Shown piece by piece: positions 1-10,685 of a DNA stretch of 64,000 nucleotides. Positions within the stretch are counted from its first letter, which is position 1. The number at the start of each line of letters is the position of its first letter. This stretch comes from Desmodesmus armatus (taxonomy: Eukaryota; Chlorophyta; Chlorophyceae; Sphaeropleales; Scenedesmaceae): the NCBI GenBank assembly GCA_007449985.2, contig VIIQ02000759.1, positions 124,001 through 188,000 on the forward strand. Reading direction: 5' to 3'. A program made the translations under genes and the position numbers. Below the pieces are notes generated by a model. It was not told the DNA's origin. It did no database searches and saw only the letters and a list, made by a program, of their open reading frames with translations.

Positions 1-538
1 AATCAAAGTTACACCAGTGTAATTGCCTTTGCGTGATATAGCAGCAGTACAGCCGCCGGCTGCGTGATGTGCACCACTTAGTCAAAAGCCGAGTCAGAAC
101 AGCGAGCGCTGCTGATGGCTTCTACGCAGGGAAGACTTAACCTCAATTACTGCTCACAAGGCCATTGCAATCACTGTAAGTTTCCATTGGGCAGGTCATT
201 TCAATCACTGTCAGTTTCCATTCAACATGAAACCACTGGAACCACTGCATCGGCCGTATGTGCTTCAACTAGATGTTACAGCAGGAGCTATTGCTGACCA
301 GGCACAGGGTGGGATGCCGCAGCCGTACGCTGCAGCTTTGGCAAAAGCCTCTGCTTCGACCACCACACATGCCTTACTGCTGTCAGCTCGCACACTGCTG
401 AAAGCCGCTGCCGCCGCAGCCGCCAGCACAGCACCCTGCAACGCGGACCACACAAGAGCCGCCGCTGCTGCTGCCGCTGGCACTGCTGCCACAGCCGTCG
501 CTGCCGCCGCTGCTGCCACTGCTTGCTGTTGCAGCAGC
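1..538. other. Left-edge region: RPL32 3' flank
   Basis: Contains the 3' untranslated side of the minus-strand RPL32 gene. The stretch from about 380 to 540 is a GCC/GCT/CAG-rich low-complexity run that opens long spurious frames on both strands. A minus-strand TGTAA, the usual chlorophyte polyadenylation signal, lies at 276-280, about 260 bases after the RPL32 stop. No other gene was recognised. Confidence 0.5.
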
Positions 539-3500
539 TTACTCGTCCTCCTGGCTGCGCACGCGAGCGTCCTTGTTGGTGACGTTGATGTTGAGCTCCT
601 TGGCACGCTCGACAATGTCCTTGCGCTTGCGGGCAGACACGTCGTGGGCGACCTGCAACAGCAGCAAACCAAACACACAAACTTGATTCAGCAGCCTGAT
701 GATGTCACGAACAGCATCAAAACGCGTAGCCTATGTGATCAGTCCTTTCGGAGTACACTGGTGAGCAATTTAGGGGATCTGCTCAACCAGCAACAGCCAA
801 TCGTGCTCTTCTTTTCTCAAATTGCGTGCGCACACGTCGTGGGCGACCTGCGGCAGTAGCAAGTTCAAACACACATACATGCCAAATACAGCTTACAGCT
901 GTGTCTTGATGTTCTGCCTTTGTCGATTGGCTGCGGCTGAGGCAACAGCAGTGCCACCAGCACCACTAGCAAACATAAGCCTCGACCGGGTGCCCAGCAC
1001 ATAGCCAAGGGTGCTGCTTGTCCCCTGAAACTGGACCATCCCCAACCCTTCCAAAGACAGGCACAAGCTCTGCTGCTGTCTTACGGTTACTGTTACATGG
1101 TTCAAGCTAAGCTTGAACACCCCAAAGGGAGTCAATGAGGCTCATGGGGCATCAGCATCGTAGAACGCATTTGAATATGCATTGTAGTCTTACCTCAGCG
1201 CAGAACGTGCGGTTGTGCATCATCAGCATCTCCAGGTCAGCCACGTTGTGCACCAGCACCTGCAGCACAGCAGCAGCACACATGACACACGCAGCACCCA
1301 TCAGCAGAACAAATTACAATTGGACAGAGCGATGCTGAACAAGGGTACACTGGCCATGCAATAAGGAGTTGCTGTGCTGCCAGCAGATCAGGTTGACGTC
1401 CTGCAGACACTCCGGCAGGTGCTGCCAGCATGCAGGACAGCCCACGCATGAGCGCATGCACTGCCGTGTGCTGTATGCAACATGACACGCCCCGCACAAC
1501 ACCTGCACACATGCATGCGCAGGCCCCCTTACGATTGGCAAACCACCCCCACCATGGACCAAGAAAACTGGTCGCTGCTGCACGCTTTACGCTGCCCTGT
1601 GTGGCTGCAGCCTACCATCCCCCAAGTGCCCACTATCAAAAGTGCCCGACCCCCCCCCTTGCTCTCTGCGCTGGCTGCAGCACACGCTGCTGCTGCAATT
1701 GGCTGGCCCTAGTGGCGATGGTGCTGCCGACACCCTGCAGGCTGTACCAACTCCCTGCTCCTTGCTGCTGCTGGGTTGCATGCTTGCAAACACTGCCGCC
1801 AGCTCGCCATGCGTTTCTGCTGAGACTAGCTGGCCTGTTGGTGGAGCTTGCATGCAAGTTGCTGAGGTCTGCCCACCTTGCAGCCCCTTGCTGTGTTAAG
1901 CCCCTGAATGCGGTGCTACAGCACCCAGGCAACTAGCAAGGGTGGCAGAGCAAGCGGACACAAGGTGAGCCACCACTCTACAACGAATCCAACCCCTTGC
2001 TGTGTTCGGCCCCTGGCTGTACATCCACTCGAAGCCGCCGAACACCAGGGTCACGCTTGCCTTGCCTGGCCGTTCCTGGCAATCCCTTGCTAAGCCTTAC
2101 TGCTCCTTGGTGTGCCTCGCCCCCTTGCTACCACCACCAACCCCAATGCAACCCACCACCTCCTTGCTGTGTGGCAGCACATCCCTGGCCCTGTCTCCCC
2201 CTTTTTCACTGTGTTGCACCCCCCCCCTGGCTGTACATCCCCCCTCCCCTCCGGCCGTTGCCGTGTTGCAGCTCGCCCTGCTGTGCTGTGCTGACCACCA
2301 TGCTGTGCTGTGCTGAGCTCACCTTCTTGAAGCCGTTGGGCAGGGTGTGCCTGTCCTTCTTGTTGGTTCCGTAACCAACATTGGGCATGCGGATGGCACC
2401 CTTGAACTTCCTGCACACACGCGCATGGCACACACATGCACACAAGGCACGATCAGCACACATGCAGGACAATGTGCACATAGGGAGTGCATCCAGCCGA
2501 TGCATCAACCCTCCAAGAATGTGACTGTCCGAAGTTGGGTATAGGTGTGTGGGAACGCACAGTGCGTGCTAACGCTGCTGCAACTACTACACCCGGCTCC
2601 TTACAGCTTCAAACACCCCTCATGCTGTCCATGCGTTCTGCAAGCACCCTCAGCAGCAGGGTTGAGAAACACTGACTGCCTACGACATGGGGTGGCGTAG
2701 GACATGCAGCTAGGACTATGTGCTAGCGCACTTGCAGCTACTACACCCCGCCCCAAACAGCCTCAACAGCCCCTCATGCTGTCCATTCATTCTGCGAGTC
2801 ACTCTGCGAGCAGGGTTGGGGTGCACTGACTGCAGCTGACATGGGCTGGCGTGGATGGAGCAGCTGGCCTGTCAACACAGCTTCTCCTGCCACGCCACCC
2901 TTGCAAGGCACAGGCATAGCTCCCTGACCCTGCTCCCAGATTTGCTGCTTGCTACTGCAGCAGCACGTGCAGTGCTGCACAGGCATGCTCTGCCCAGCTG
3001 CTGGCAGCATACTCCCGTGCTTGTGGCCGGCAGCAACAGCCGATGCCGTGCGCAAGACTGCTTGCTGTTATACCACAAACCGCTTGGCCCTTCTGCCTGA
3101 CTGCTGCTGCTGCAGTTGCAACCCCAACACTGTGTGCTGCAGGCTTCAGGAACCCAGCTGCTGCTGGGGTCCAGCCACACTGTGTGTGGTGCTGGCGCCG
3201 CCATGGCATGCTGCCAGCTGCTGCTGCTGCCGCCTCTGACAGCTGAACGCCAATTGCTGCAGCTGTTTTGCATGCTGCTTCGAGCGTGCTGCCTGAAAAT
3301 GAGCGAGGCTCCTGGCTGCTGCTGCTGCCTCGTGCAGACCCAACCCTGCTTTATTTCAACCCCCCCTGTTTACCCCTGGTGGTTCACGTTTACTAATCAT
3401 AGGTTTGCAGTTGCTTTTGCTCACAACAACAGCTAATGATAAACGATGCGGTCGGATGGCAAGCAGCAGAACCTGTGCTGGCCTTGAAATTTGTACATGT

Positions 3501-3652
3501 GTCATCATCCTTGCCCACCTGCGCACACGTCCATCAATACCCTTAGGCCTCCTCCAGCTTGGCTTGACGCATAGCTTCCTGTCGCACTGGTGGCGGTCAA
3601 AGTGCTTCTTGTGCTTGACCTGCTTCCTGCGCTTCACCAGTGGCTGCACCAT
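539..3652 (-). CDS. RPL32: 60S ribosomal protein L32 (eL32), four coding exons
   Basis: Structural protein of the large cytosolic ribosomal subunit. Coding exons, in transcript order: 3652-3519, 2410-2323, 1259-1194, 652-539. They join in phase to 133 residues, the usual eL32 length. Exon 1 begins [18 protein letters not shown] and carries the basic segment [16 protein letters not shown]. Exon 2 gives [18 protein letters not shown], exon 3 [19 protein letters not shown], and exon 4 [18 protein letters not shown], ending SQEDE-stop. All match the family block by block, and every border is GT-AG. The start is the first ATG before the conserved basic block. Introns are long for such a short protein. 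Intron 3 holds a truncated copy of the exon 4 acceptor junction (830-880), and intron 1 holds a tandem duplication (2579-2850). Confidence 0.93.
830..880 (-). repeat. Truncated copy of the RPL32 exon 4 acceptor junction
   Basis: This intron 3 segment repeats the sequence around the true acceptor at 653 (637-682), sharing the core CACACGTCGTGGGCGACCTG and the following AAACACACA tract. It contains the acceptor AG and about 20 bases of exon 4 start, then diverges, so it cannot be a full alternative exon. Confidence 0.75.
2579..2850. repeat. Imperfect tandem duplication in RPL32 intron 1
   Basis: Two units about 150 bases apart (near 2579-2710 and 2729-2850) share CCCCTCATGCTGTCCAT, GCAGGGTTG and CACTGACTGC in the same order, with scattered substitutions. 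Upstream, about 1880-2240, degenerate CCTTGCTGTGT and CCCCTGGCTGTACATCC units recur. There is no coding content. Confidence 0.65.
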
Positions 3653-4996
3653 TTTGCCTAGCCTGGACAGGAGCAACAGCAGCAGGATGCACATGCACAG
3701 TACACAAAAGTGAGCTGACAGCTGCTCAACCATCTGTGGAAGGCTGCTGCTGCAGTGAGTGAGGCAGGGGGCTGCCTCAGCATGGCAGTGGCTCCTGCTT
3801 GTTTTGCTGCTCTGATCGACTGCTGCTGCACTGCCTCCTGTCGCAGAGCTGCCACAGGCACACCGACCGAGGCCGGAAACACTGCAAACTGCGCCCATAA
3901 GAGCTCCCGGAACTGAGCTGCACCGTGCTTTCTCCTGGGCTGCGGCATGACTGAATGAGCGATGAACACGGTGCTGGTGGCGCGAGGGCAGGCTGCAGAC
4001 GCGTCTGTCTCTACGTCACTGCCAAGACGTACTGTCTCTAGCTGATACACCCGCTCTGCTGCTGTTCCTAAACATAGCAGCCGACTGCTCCAACTGCTGT
4101 TGCAGGACGCACCTGCACCACTCGGTTCGGCTATGTTGATGAAGCCGACTAGGCTGCAAAAGAGGGCGATCCAGTGCCCGAGGAGCGCCTTGGGAATGCT
4201 TCTTGCCTCATGGGGTTCAGGGCTTGACTGAAACGAAAGTGACTAACCCGACTTGAAAGCACAACTCCCAAATATATTGATAATCGTTACTTCGAGAACG
4301 GTGGCGGACGCTGGCAGGCAGGGTCATGGGTGAATGGCAGGGGGGGGGGGGCAAGAAACCAACACTAGCACAGAGGTGTGTGTGTGTGGCAAGCCCCAGC
4401 TGCACGAGGAAAGGACTGATTTTTTTGACTCAATAGACTGCTCAAACTCTCAGTCAAGGAGTTGAAGCGGTAGCTCACTGAGCTTGAGCCTGAGCAACTC
4501 ACTGACAGCGACTGCATGCAACAGTACTGTTGCAACTTGGCGCACCAGCCCATCTTTACTGGGCACGCTGGCGTCACAGACATATGAAGGTGTCAACTGT
4601 GTGTAAAACAACAGACAACGCTTGGACGATACAACTCATGCATGTGCACACCGATCGGCTGCAAAATAAATCATCAACAAATCGCGGCATGTGGGCACCA
4701 GTATGAACAGGCCGTGCTGACATACACAGCACAGCAGCCGCACCTGCACGCTGCACAAAGACGTGGGATATGCACTGTATTCAAGACGCTGTACAGGAAT
4801 GCTGGTATGCACAGCTGTGGTAATGTAGTGTACACAGGTACATGGCACCACCTGTGCTGTACATCGGCACTGGTTGACTGCAGCAGCTGCTTCCTGCTGT
4901 CCACTCGCCCCCAAGTTTTAAACGCCGGTGCAGCTAGCGGCTGCTGCAGCACCAACGCAACAGCAGCAGCAGCTGCAGCTGCGCCTAAACTTCAAC
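3653..4996. other. Intergenic region between RPL32 and the UVSSA-like gene
   Basis: Both neighbours are on the minus strand, so this holds the RPL32 promoter and 5' leader and the 3' untranslated region of the UVSSA-like gene. It contains a poly(G) run near 4340 and short CAG-rich tracts. No conserved coding block and no RNA gene were recognised. Confidence 0.45.
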
Positions 4997-5337
4997 TCAC
5001 TTCAGCAGCTGCTTCCGTATCTTATCCCCCTTGCGCTCAGGTGGCTTCTTCACGCGCCCCTTCTTCGCACTGCCGCCGCCAGCAGCAGCTGCAGCCTCCT
5101 CATTCAGCTGCTGCTGCAAAGCTGCGGCAATGCTCTCATCATTGAAAGCCCCAGCCAGTACGGCTCGGTTGTGTGCAGACGCCGCTTCCCTTCGACTCAT
5201 TTGCCTCCCTCGCTGCTGGCCCTGCTGCCCTGTGACCGATGCTGCGATCTCTGACTCTGATTCCCCGGCGGATGGTTTCGCTGGTGACACCGTCAGCACT
5301 CCACTTCCACCGTCTTGCAGCTGCTGCCCACCATCAC

Positions 5338-5404
<67 letters not shown>

Positions 5405-6962
5405 CTTGGGCCCTCCCGCAGCACCCGGCATGGTCCCAGATCCCTGCTCAGGTCCTGCACTTCCCATCACTACCCCCTGTTCTGTCAGCTTCTGTGCTGG
5501 CAGTGTCTGTTTGGGTGACTGGGCAGCAGCACTGCCAGCAGCAGCAGTTGTTGGCTTCCTGGCTGCTGCTGCTGCTGCTGCTGCTGCAGTGCTGCTACCG
5601 GCAACGGCAGCTGCAGCCGCTGCCTCGGTAGCTGGCCGCTTGGCTGGAGGCTGCTGCTGCTGCGAGGGTGTGTAGTAGCTTGCCGCATAACCCATCAACT
5701 GCCCTAACCTGTTCAGAGGGGAGGGTGAGGGTGTGTAAGGGCAAAACACACCATGGTTCAACAGTACTGCAGCCAACCTAGCCTGCTGTGGAAGAGGTTG
5801 CCCCAGGCGCCCTGACACTGATATGCACACCACACGAGCTGTCACATGTCCATGTCTTTGATCGGTGCCAGTTATGTGTCAACATCTTTGCCTCAGCTGT
5901 CCTTTGCCGCCCCGCAGCGTTCACACAGCTCCATGCCCAACACCATCTCCCCAAGCAACTCCCCAACTCCCTGCAGGCCCCAGCCCACCCTCACCTTTCC
6001 TTTGGCAGGCCCACATTCGCATCCACCGCCCCCCAGTGGTTATCCAGCTCCATTCCATGCTGGTTCACACCCTCAACACACCTCATGAACAACCCCAGGT
6101 CTGAACTTGTCAGCCCTAACCCACCCTCACCTTTCCTTTGGCAGGCCAACATTCGCGTCCACTGCCCCCCAGTGGTTATACAGCTCCATTCCATGCTGGT
6201 TCACACCAAACTCAGCCAGTAGCCAATCCTCCCCAGATATCGGCAGCTGCGGTGCAGCAGCAGCCAACTTCTTCAGCACATCAGGAGCAGCAGCACCAGC
6301 CGCTGCCCGCTTCCTGCTGCTGTTGTTGGGCCTTGAGGTGGTTGCAGGGCTGGCGTGGGGTTCGGGGTGCTGTCCTTGCCCTGAACCCTGACCACCTGTT
6401 GCGGGGTGCAGCCGACCGTCCACACCACAAGCCGCCACTGCTGCCGCAGCAGCAGCAGCAGCAGCGTCTAAGCCGTTTGCCTCACCAGCAGCAGCAGCAG
6501 CAGCGGCGGCACCTGCGTCTGTGAGATCGGGAGGGGAGTTGAAGAACTTGAGTTGCTCATTGCGTGCGACCACATCCTGAGAGATGGTGTACGCCCCGAC
6601 CGCTACTGTGGGATCCCGTAGCTCAGCATAGGGGTTGCTGGGGTGGCTGCTGCGTACAGCAGGCATGCCTAGTCGCGTGGCAGCAGCTGCCGATTGCTGC
6701 TGCTGCTGCAGCCGCCGCAAGCTGCTGCCGAGTGTCAGCTGGTGAGCAGCACTGCTGGAACTTGTTGCTGGCTGCTGTTGCTGCTGGTGGTGGTGGGTGC
6801 TGGCACTAGCCCGGCTTGGGAGGCTAGCCAGTAGGTCGCCAGAGGCAACATCACCAGCAGCAGCAGCACCAGCAGCTGCAGCAGGGGGGCCAGTACCAGC
6901 AGGGTCATTAGCTGGTGCAGCAGATGGGTCTGTTGATGCTGCGGCATCAGCAGGAAGGGGTG

Positions 6963-7006
<44 letters not shown>

Positions 7007-10000
7007 GTTGTCTGCTAGAGTGTGTGAAAGACACACCCCAAGTGTTGGTCGCCTCCTCGATTAGGGCCTGCATCGATGCAAGCGGTGCAGTAACAGTACA
7101 GTGACCGTACACCACAGTACAATGCAGTGCTCCTCACACTGTTGTCATACCATCGACAAGGCATGTCTGTCAGTCGGTTGAAAACAGTATGCGCAGTACT
7201 GAGGGGTGCAAAGAGAGAGGAGGCCCCCGCACTAGCCTTGACAGATGCCAGTACCATTTGCATGTCGGTGGTGAGCAAGCGATACAAGGAAGGAGGAAGA
7301 TATGTTGTTTGATTCACCCTCCCCCTTCACCAGCCCCTGTGCCCACCTGCAGCTGAGCCCTCAACCCCACGACCTCCCGCAGCAGCCGCTGCCGCTCCTG
7401 CTGCCACTGCTGCTCCTGCTGACTGACCTGCTGCCGCAACCCCTGCCCCTGCCGCCGCTGCAGCCCTTGCTGTGCCCCTTGTGTGTCATGGTGTGTCAGC
7501 TGCACCTGGGTCAGCAGCCGCAGCCAGTCCAGGAGAGGCTTGCGTGCTGCTAGGGCTGCTTGGCGGGAAAGGTCTGACAGTTGATCCAGCAGGCTGGCAT
7601 TGCGAGCTGCTACCTCTGCAGCAGACTGACCAAGGCCACTGCAGGATAAACACAAGACGACGGGCAGCAACAATGGGTTGTTGTGTTTGCGCAGGCAATG
7701 GAACAGCTGCAGCAAAGGCCAGACAACTGACTCAAACGGCTGTCAGACCTGTGCATTCAGGGCAGCCACCTCCACAGCAGACTATTCAAGACCACTGCAG
7801 GACTATGCAAGCTCATAAGCAGCAGCATGCAACGATGTGCCATACACAGTATGACAGTCCCACCAACAGGCTGGCATTGCAAGCAGCTTACTCGTCAACA
7901 GACTGACCCTCCACCCCGAACCCCCAAAACCCTAAACCCTACCTTGGTGCCGCTGCCTTGCCATAGTCACCAATCAGCTCCTCCATGTCAAACCCTTCCA
8001 GGTCATCATCATCCCCACCACCACCACCATCACCACCACTACCAGCAGCAGTACCACCACCAGCAGCTGCAGGAACGTCCTCCCATTCCCCTTCCTGCTC
8101 ATCAATCGGACCCCGGGTGCAGCTGCAGCTGCAGCAGCTTCCTTCCGTATCTCCTGCACCACCTGCATCGGCTGCTGCTGGTGTGACATGCATGGCACGT
8201 CGTGTGCTGGCTGCAACTCCTGTGCCTGCTGTACCTGTCCTGCAACTTGTGCAGGAGGAGGGGGTGATGCTGGTGGTGCTTCCAGCTGTGTGTGCACCGG
8301 CTGCTGGTGGAGCAGCTGCATGCATTGCTGCACCTGTGCGATCAGGCTGTCAATCTCGGCCCTCTGCTGGGGGAAGTCAGCCTGAAAGGCAGCATACCGC
8401 TGCAGCAGCAGCTGCTGGTGGCGCTGCAGGCGGGCTGCGGCCTCTGCAGCTGCTGCTGCTGCACGTGAGGCTATGTGAGGGAACTTGAACTGCTTGTTGA
8501 GGAAGCGGTAGGCAACAGTCACCTGGGGATGGGCAGGAACGCAACACCAGAATTGTGAGTGTGAGAGCAATTTGAAAAGGCAAAGAGTGGGATGAGTACA
8601 GCCAGGAGTTGTACAAGACTGCTAGGCTGCGTGGGTGTCAAAAGATAAAGATACAGTACAGTACAGTACAGTACAGTGCAGTACAGTGCAGTACAGTGCA
8701 GTGCAGTACAGTACAGTACAGTACAGTGCAGTACAGTACAGTACAGTACAGTGCAGTACAGTACAGCACAGTATTACGCCCCTCCCCACTCTCCCTCTGG
8801 CCTGTACGTGGCGCCTCCTCCACACCCGCTGGTAGTGTTCCACCCCTCCCCCCACTTTCGGGTCTTTGTTATACCCTTAGTTCTCAACACCCTTGAGCCC
8901 TGACCAACCCCCATTAATTGAAGTAAAACCTTGCAGCCTTTTCAAACAAAACCTCGACCCACCTGTGGGTAGTGTGGCCCCCAGGTCTCGTGCCACTCCT
9001 CAATCACCTCTAGGGCTCGGGCCCTTAGGGCCTGTGCTGCTGCAGGAGGGCCAGGCAGGGGCGACTCAGACCTGCAGCAGTACAGTACAGTGCAGCACAG
9101 GACAGTGCAGGACATCACATGACAGTGCAGTGCAGTACAGTACACAACAGTACAGGACATGCAAGGACAGTACACGATGATACAGTCAAGTACAGTACAG
9201 CGAGGTCGCTTCACTTCACTGGGGGAATGCCCCAGCATTTGAGCCCAGCACAACACATACAAGCTGGCTTGAGACCCCACTGTAAAGTCCACACCGGGTC
9301 TGAAGGACTGCATGTGGTGGCAGTTCTTCCCGCATGAGCCTCTGCTGTCCCCAGAAACCTCTGGCTCTCTTTTGGGTTGCTCAGCTAGGTGGGGGAACAT
9401 CAGAGCAGACCTCCACCCCCTACGGGCTGCCAGCAACGGCTGACAAGCAGTGCAGTATTCCCAACCTATTACATACATGTGCTGCAGCTGTTGCACTCAT
9501 GCTCCCCAAACTTCTTACATACGTGTACAGCTGCAATTGCAGCTGTAGCACTCACGCTCCCCGAGTATGCTTAGGTCAGTCACTAGCTGATGTCAGGTGA
9601 GGTTTTGTCACATCTAGTATTTAGGTCAATCAAGACAGCACCATGCATAGGCAGCTGTCACCTGTGTCCAACTGCCAACTCCACAAAGGTTGTGAACTGC
9701 TGTGTCAGCAGCTGCCTGAAGCACTTGGACCGGCTGAACAGCACAGCACACAACTCCACAACCAGCCGGCGAGCCTGCAGGTGACAGGGGCGAGATTGGG
9801 GGTGGGTGGTGGGGGTGGGGGTGGGGTGGTGCAGTGTCAGAGTGGGGACATCATAAAAACAAACTCCATCATCATGAAAACAAACTCCTTTGATGTGGTT
9901 GTGGTGTGTTAGTGGGAGGTGAGCGGGCTGATTGCGTAGGGCGCCTGAGGACATTGCATGGCTTGACAGCACAACTGTTGACGCACTGCCAAGGCTGGCT

Positions 10001-10293
10001 CAGTGTGCTGAATCACGCACATGGTTGAGTGTAAAAGGCACATGGCAATTACATAGTACATGGTTGTGGCCCTTGCAGGTTTTAGCTCCTGTGCTGAGCT
10101 GTCCTTGACTCACTTGAGAGTGGTCGCATGCAAGGCGATCTAGCAGGAGGGGTGCTGTGTACTCTACCAGGGCATCGCTCTGCCTCAGCAGCCCCTTCAG
10201 CTCAACAAGCTTATCATCGTCCAAGCTGTTGGACTTTGCGTCGGTAAGAGCAGTGAGCAGCTGCTGCACGCGGCGTGATGCTGCGTAGTCCAT
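4997..10293 (-). CDS. UVSSA: UVSSA-like transcription-coupled repair scaffold, eight exons
   Basis: Predicted exons: 10293-10114, 9774-9662, 9071-8963, 8522-8235, 8094-7943, 7638-7347, 7014-6131, 5708-4997; phases agree and give about 909 residues. Known role of the family: binds stalled RNA polymerase II and recruits TFIIH and USP7 in transcription-coupled repair. Exons 1-4 match the plant N-terminal VHS-like domain: LVEYTAPLLLDRLACDHSQ, ARRLVVELCAVLFSRSKCFR, LPGPPAAAQALRARALEVIE, then VAYRFLNKQFKFPHIASR and a coiled coil. Exon 5 has an acidic patch (DDDDLEGFDMEEL). Exon 7 ends in the C-terminal motif HWGAVDANVGLPKER. The C-terminus is Ala/Gln-rich and ends in a basic tail (KGDKIRKQLLK). The family's cysteine-rich zinc motif is not visible. 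The 8234-8095 intron is inferred only from a frame change. Start: ATG at 10293; an in-frame ATG at 10407 is an alternative. Confidence 0.75.
5341..5402 (-). repeat. GCT/CAG run coding for a polyalanine tract in UVSSA exon 8
   Basis: About twenty uninterrupted CAG triplets on the plus strand, read as GCT (Ala) in the minus-strand frame. A second pure triplet run, CTG at 6964-7005, is read as about 14 Gln near the start of exon 7. Confidence 0.85.
5983..6212 (-). repeat. Tandem copy of the UVSSA exon 7 end and donor
   Basis: The last 75 or so bases of exon 7 plus its GTGAGG donor (about 6120-6210) recur at 5983-6070 inside the next intron. The copy still encodes GVNQHGMELDNHWGAVDA and keeps the donor, with a handful of substitutions. 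It has no acceptor of its own. Confidence 0.85.
8650..8775. repeat. CAGTA/CAGTG pentanucleotide microsatellite
   Basis: About 24 copies of a five-base unit alternating CAGTA and CAGTG, inside UVSSA intron 3. A degraded stretch of the same unit lies in intron 2 (9075-9200). The complementary unit ACTGT recurs at 42316-42370 and 42440-42475 inside the TFIIF-alpha gene. Confidence 0.9.
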
Positions 10294-10685
10294 GCAGCAA
10301 CTGAGCTGGTCAGGCTGACCAGGCCCAGTCACCAGGGGAGTGATGGTGGTTTGGGTGTTATCGTGGTGAGAGACTGCAGTATTGATGGAAACTGACTTTG
10401 TATTCAAAAGGCAGGGCTAGGTAGATGGCTGACATCATAAATGGCGGTGGTGGTGCGGGCACGTCACACCAGCAACATAACAACCTATCACACACAGGTG
10501 GGCAGGGATGGGTTGCAGGGTGAATGCAGGTGCATTGCGTGTTTATTTCCTTGTGATAACGTTGTGAGAGTCATAACAGGGAGTGTGCTTGCACCCACTA
10601 CTGACAGTAGATGCACAGCGTTCTCTGAGGATGTCAGCTCCTCCCTGAGTGCTCGGGGTCATATGGGCATGTCAGGAGCGAAATC
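10294..10685. promoter_or_regulatory. Divergent UVSSA / PP2A-B56 promoter interval
   Basis: About 390 bases separate the two start codons, which face away from each other, so both promoters and 5' leaders must lie here. If the upstream ATG at 10407 is used for the UVSSA-like gene, the interval is shorter. No TATA box was convincing. Confidence 0.5.

Noticed and set aside
227..859. Plus-strand 210-residue Ala-rich frame
   Set aside because: It is antisense to the RPL32 3' region and its Ala/Gln content comes from the CAG/GCC run.
5341..5402. Triplet expansion as a disease-type repeat
   Set aside because: Alanine and glutamine runs are common in proteins of this lineage; several genes here have them and nothing suggests pathology.
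10000..10407. Upstream ATG of the UVSSA-like gene at 10407
   Set aside because: In frame, but the extra 38 residues are low in conserved features; the ATG at 10293 begins directly before the VHS-like helix. Kept as an alternative only.
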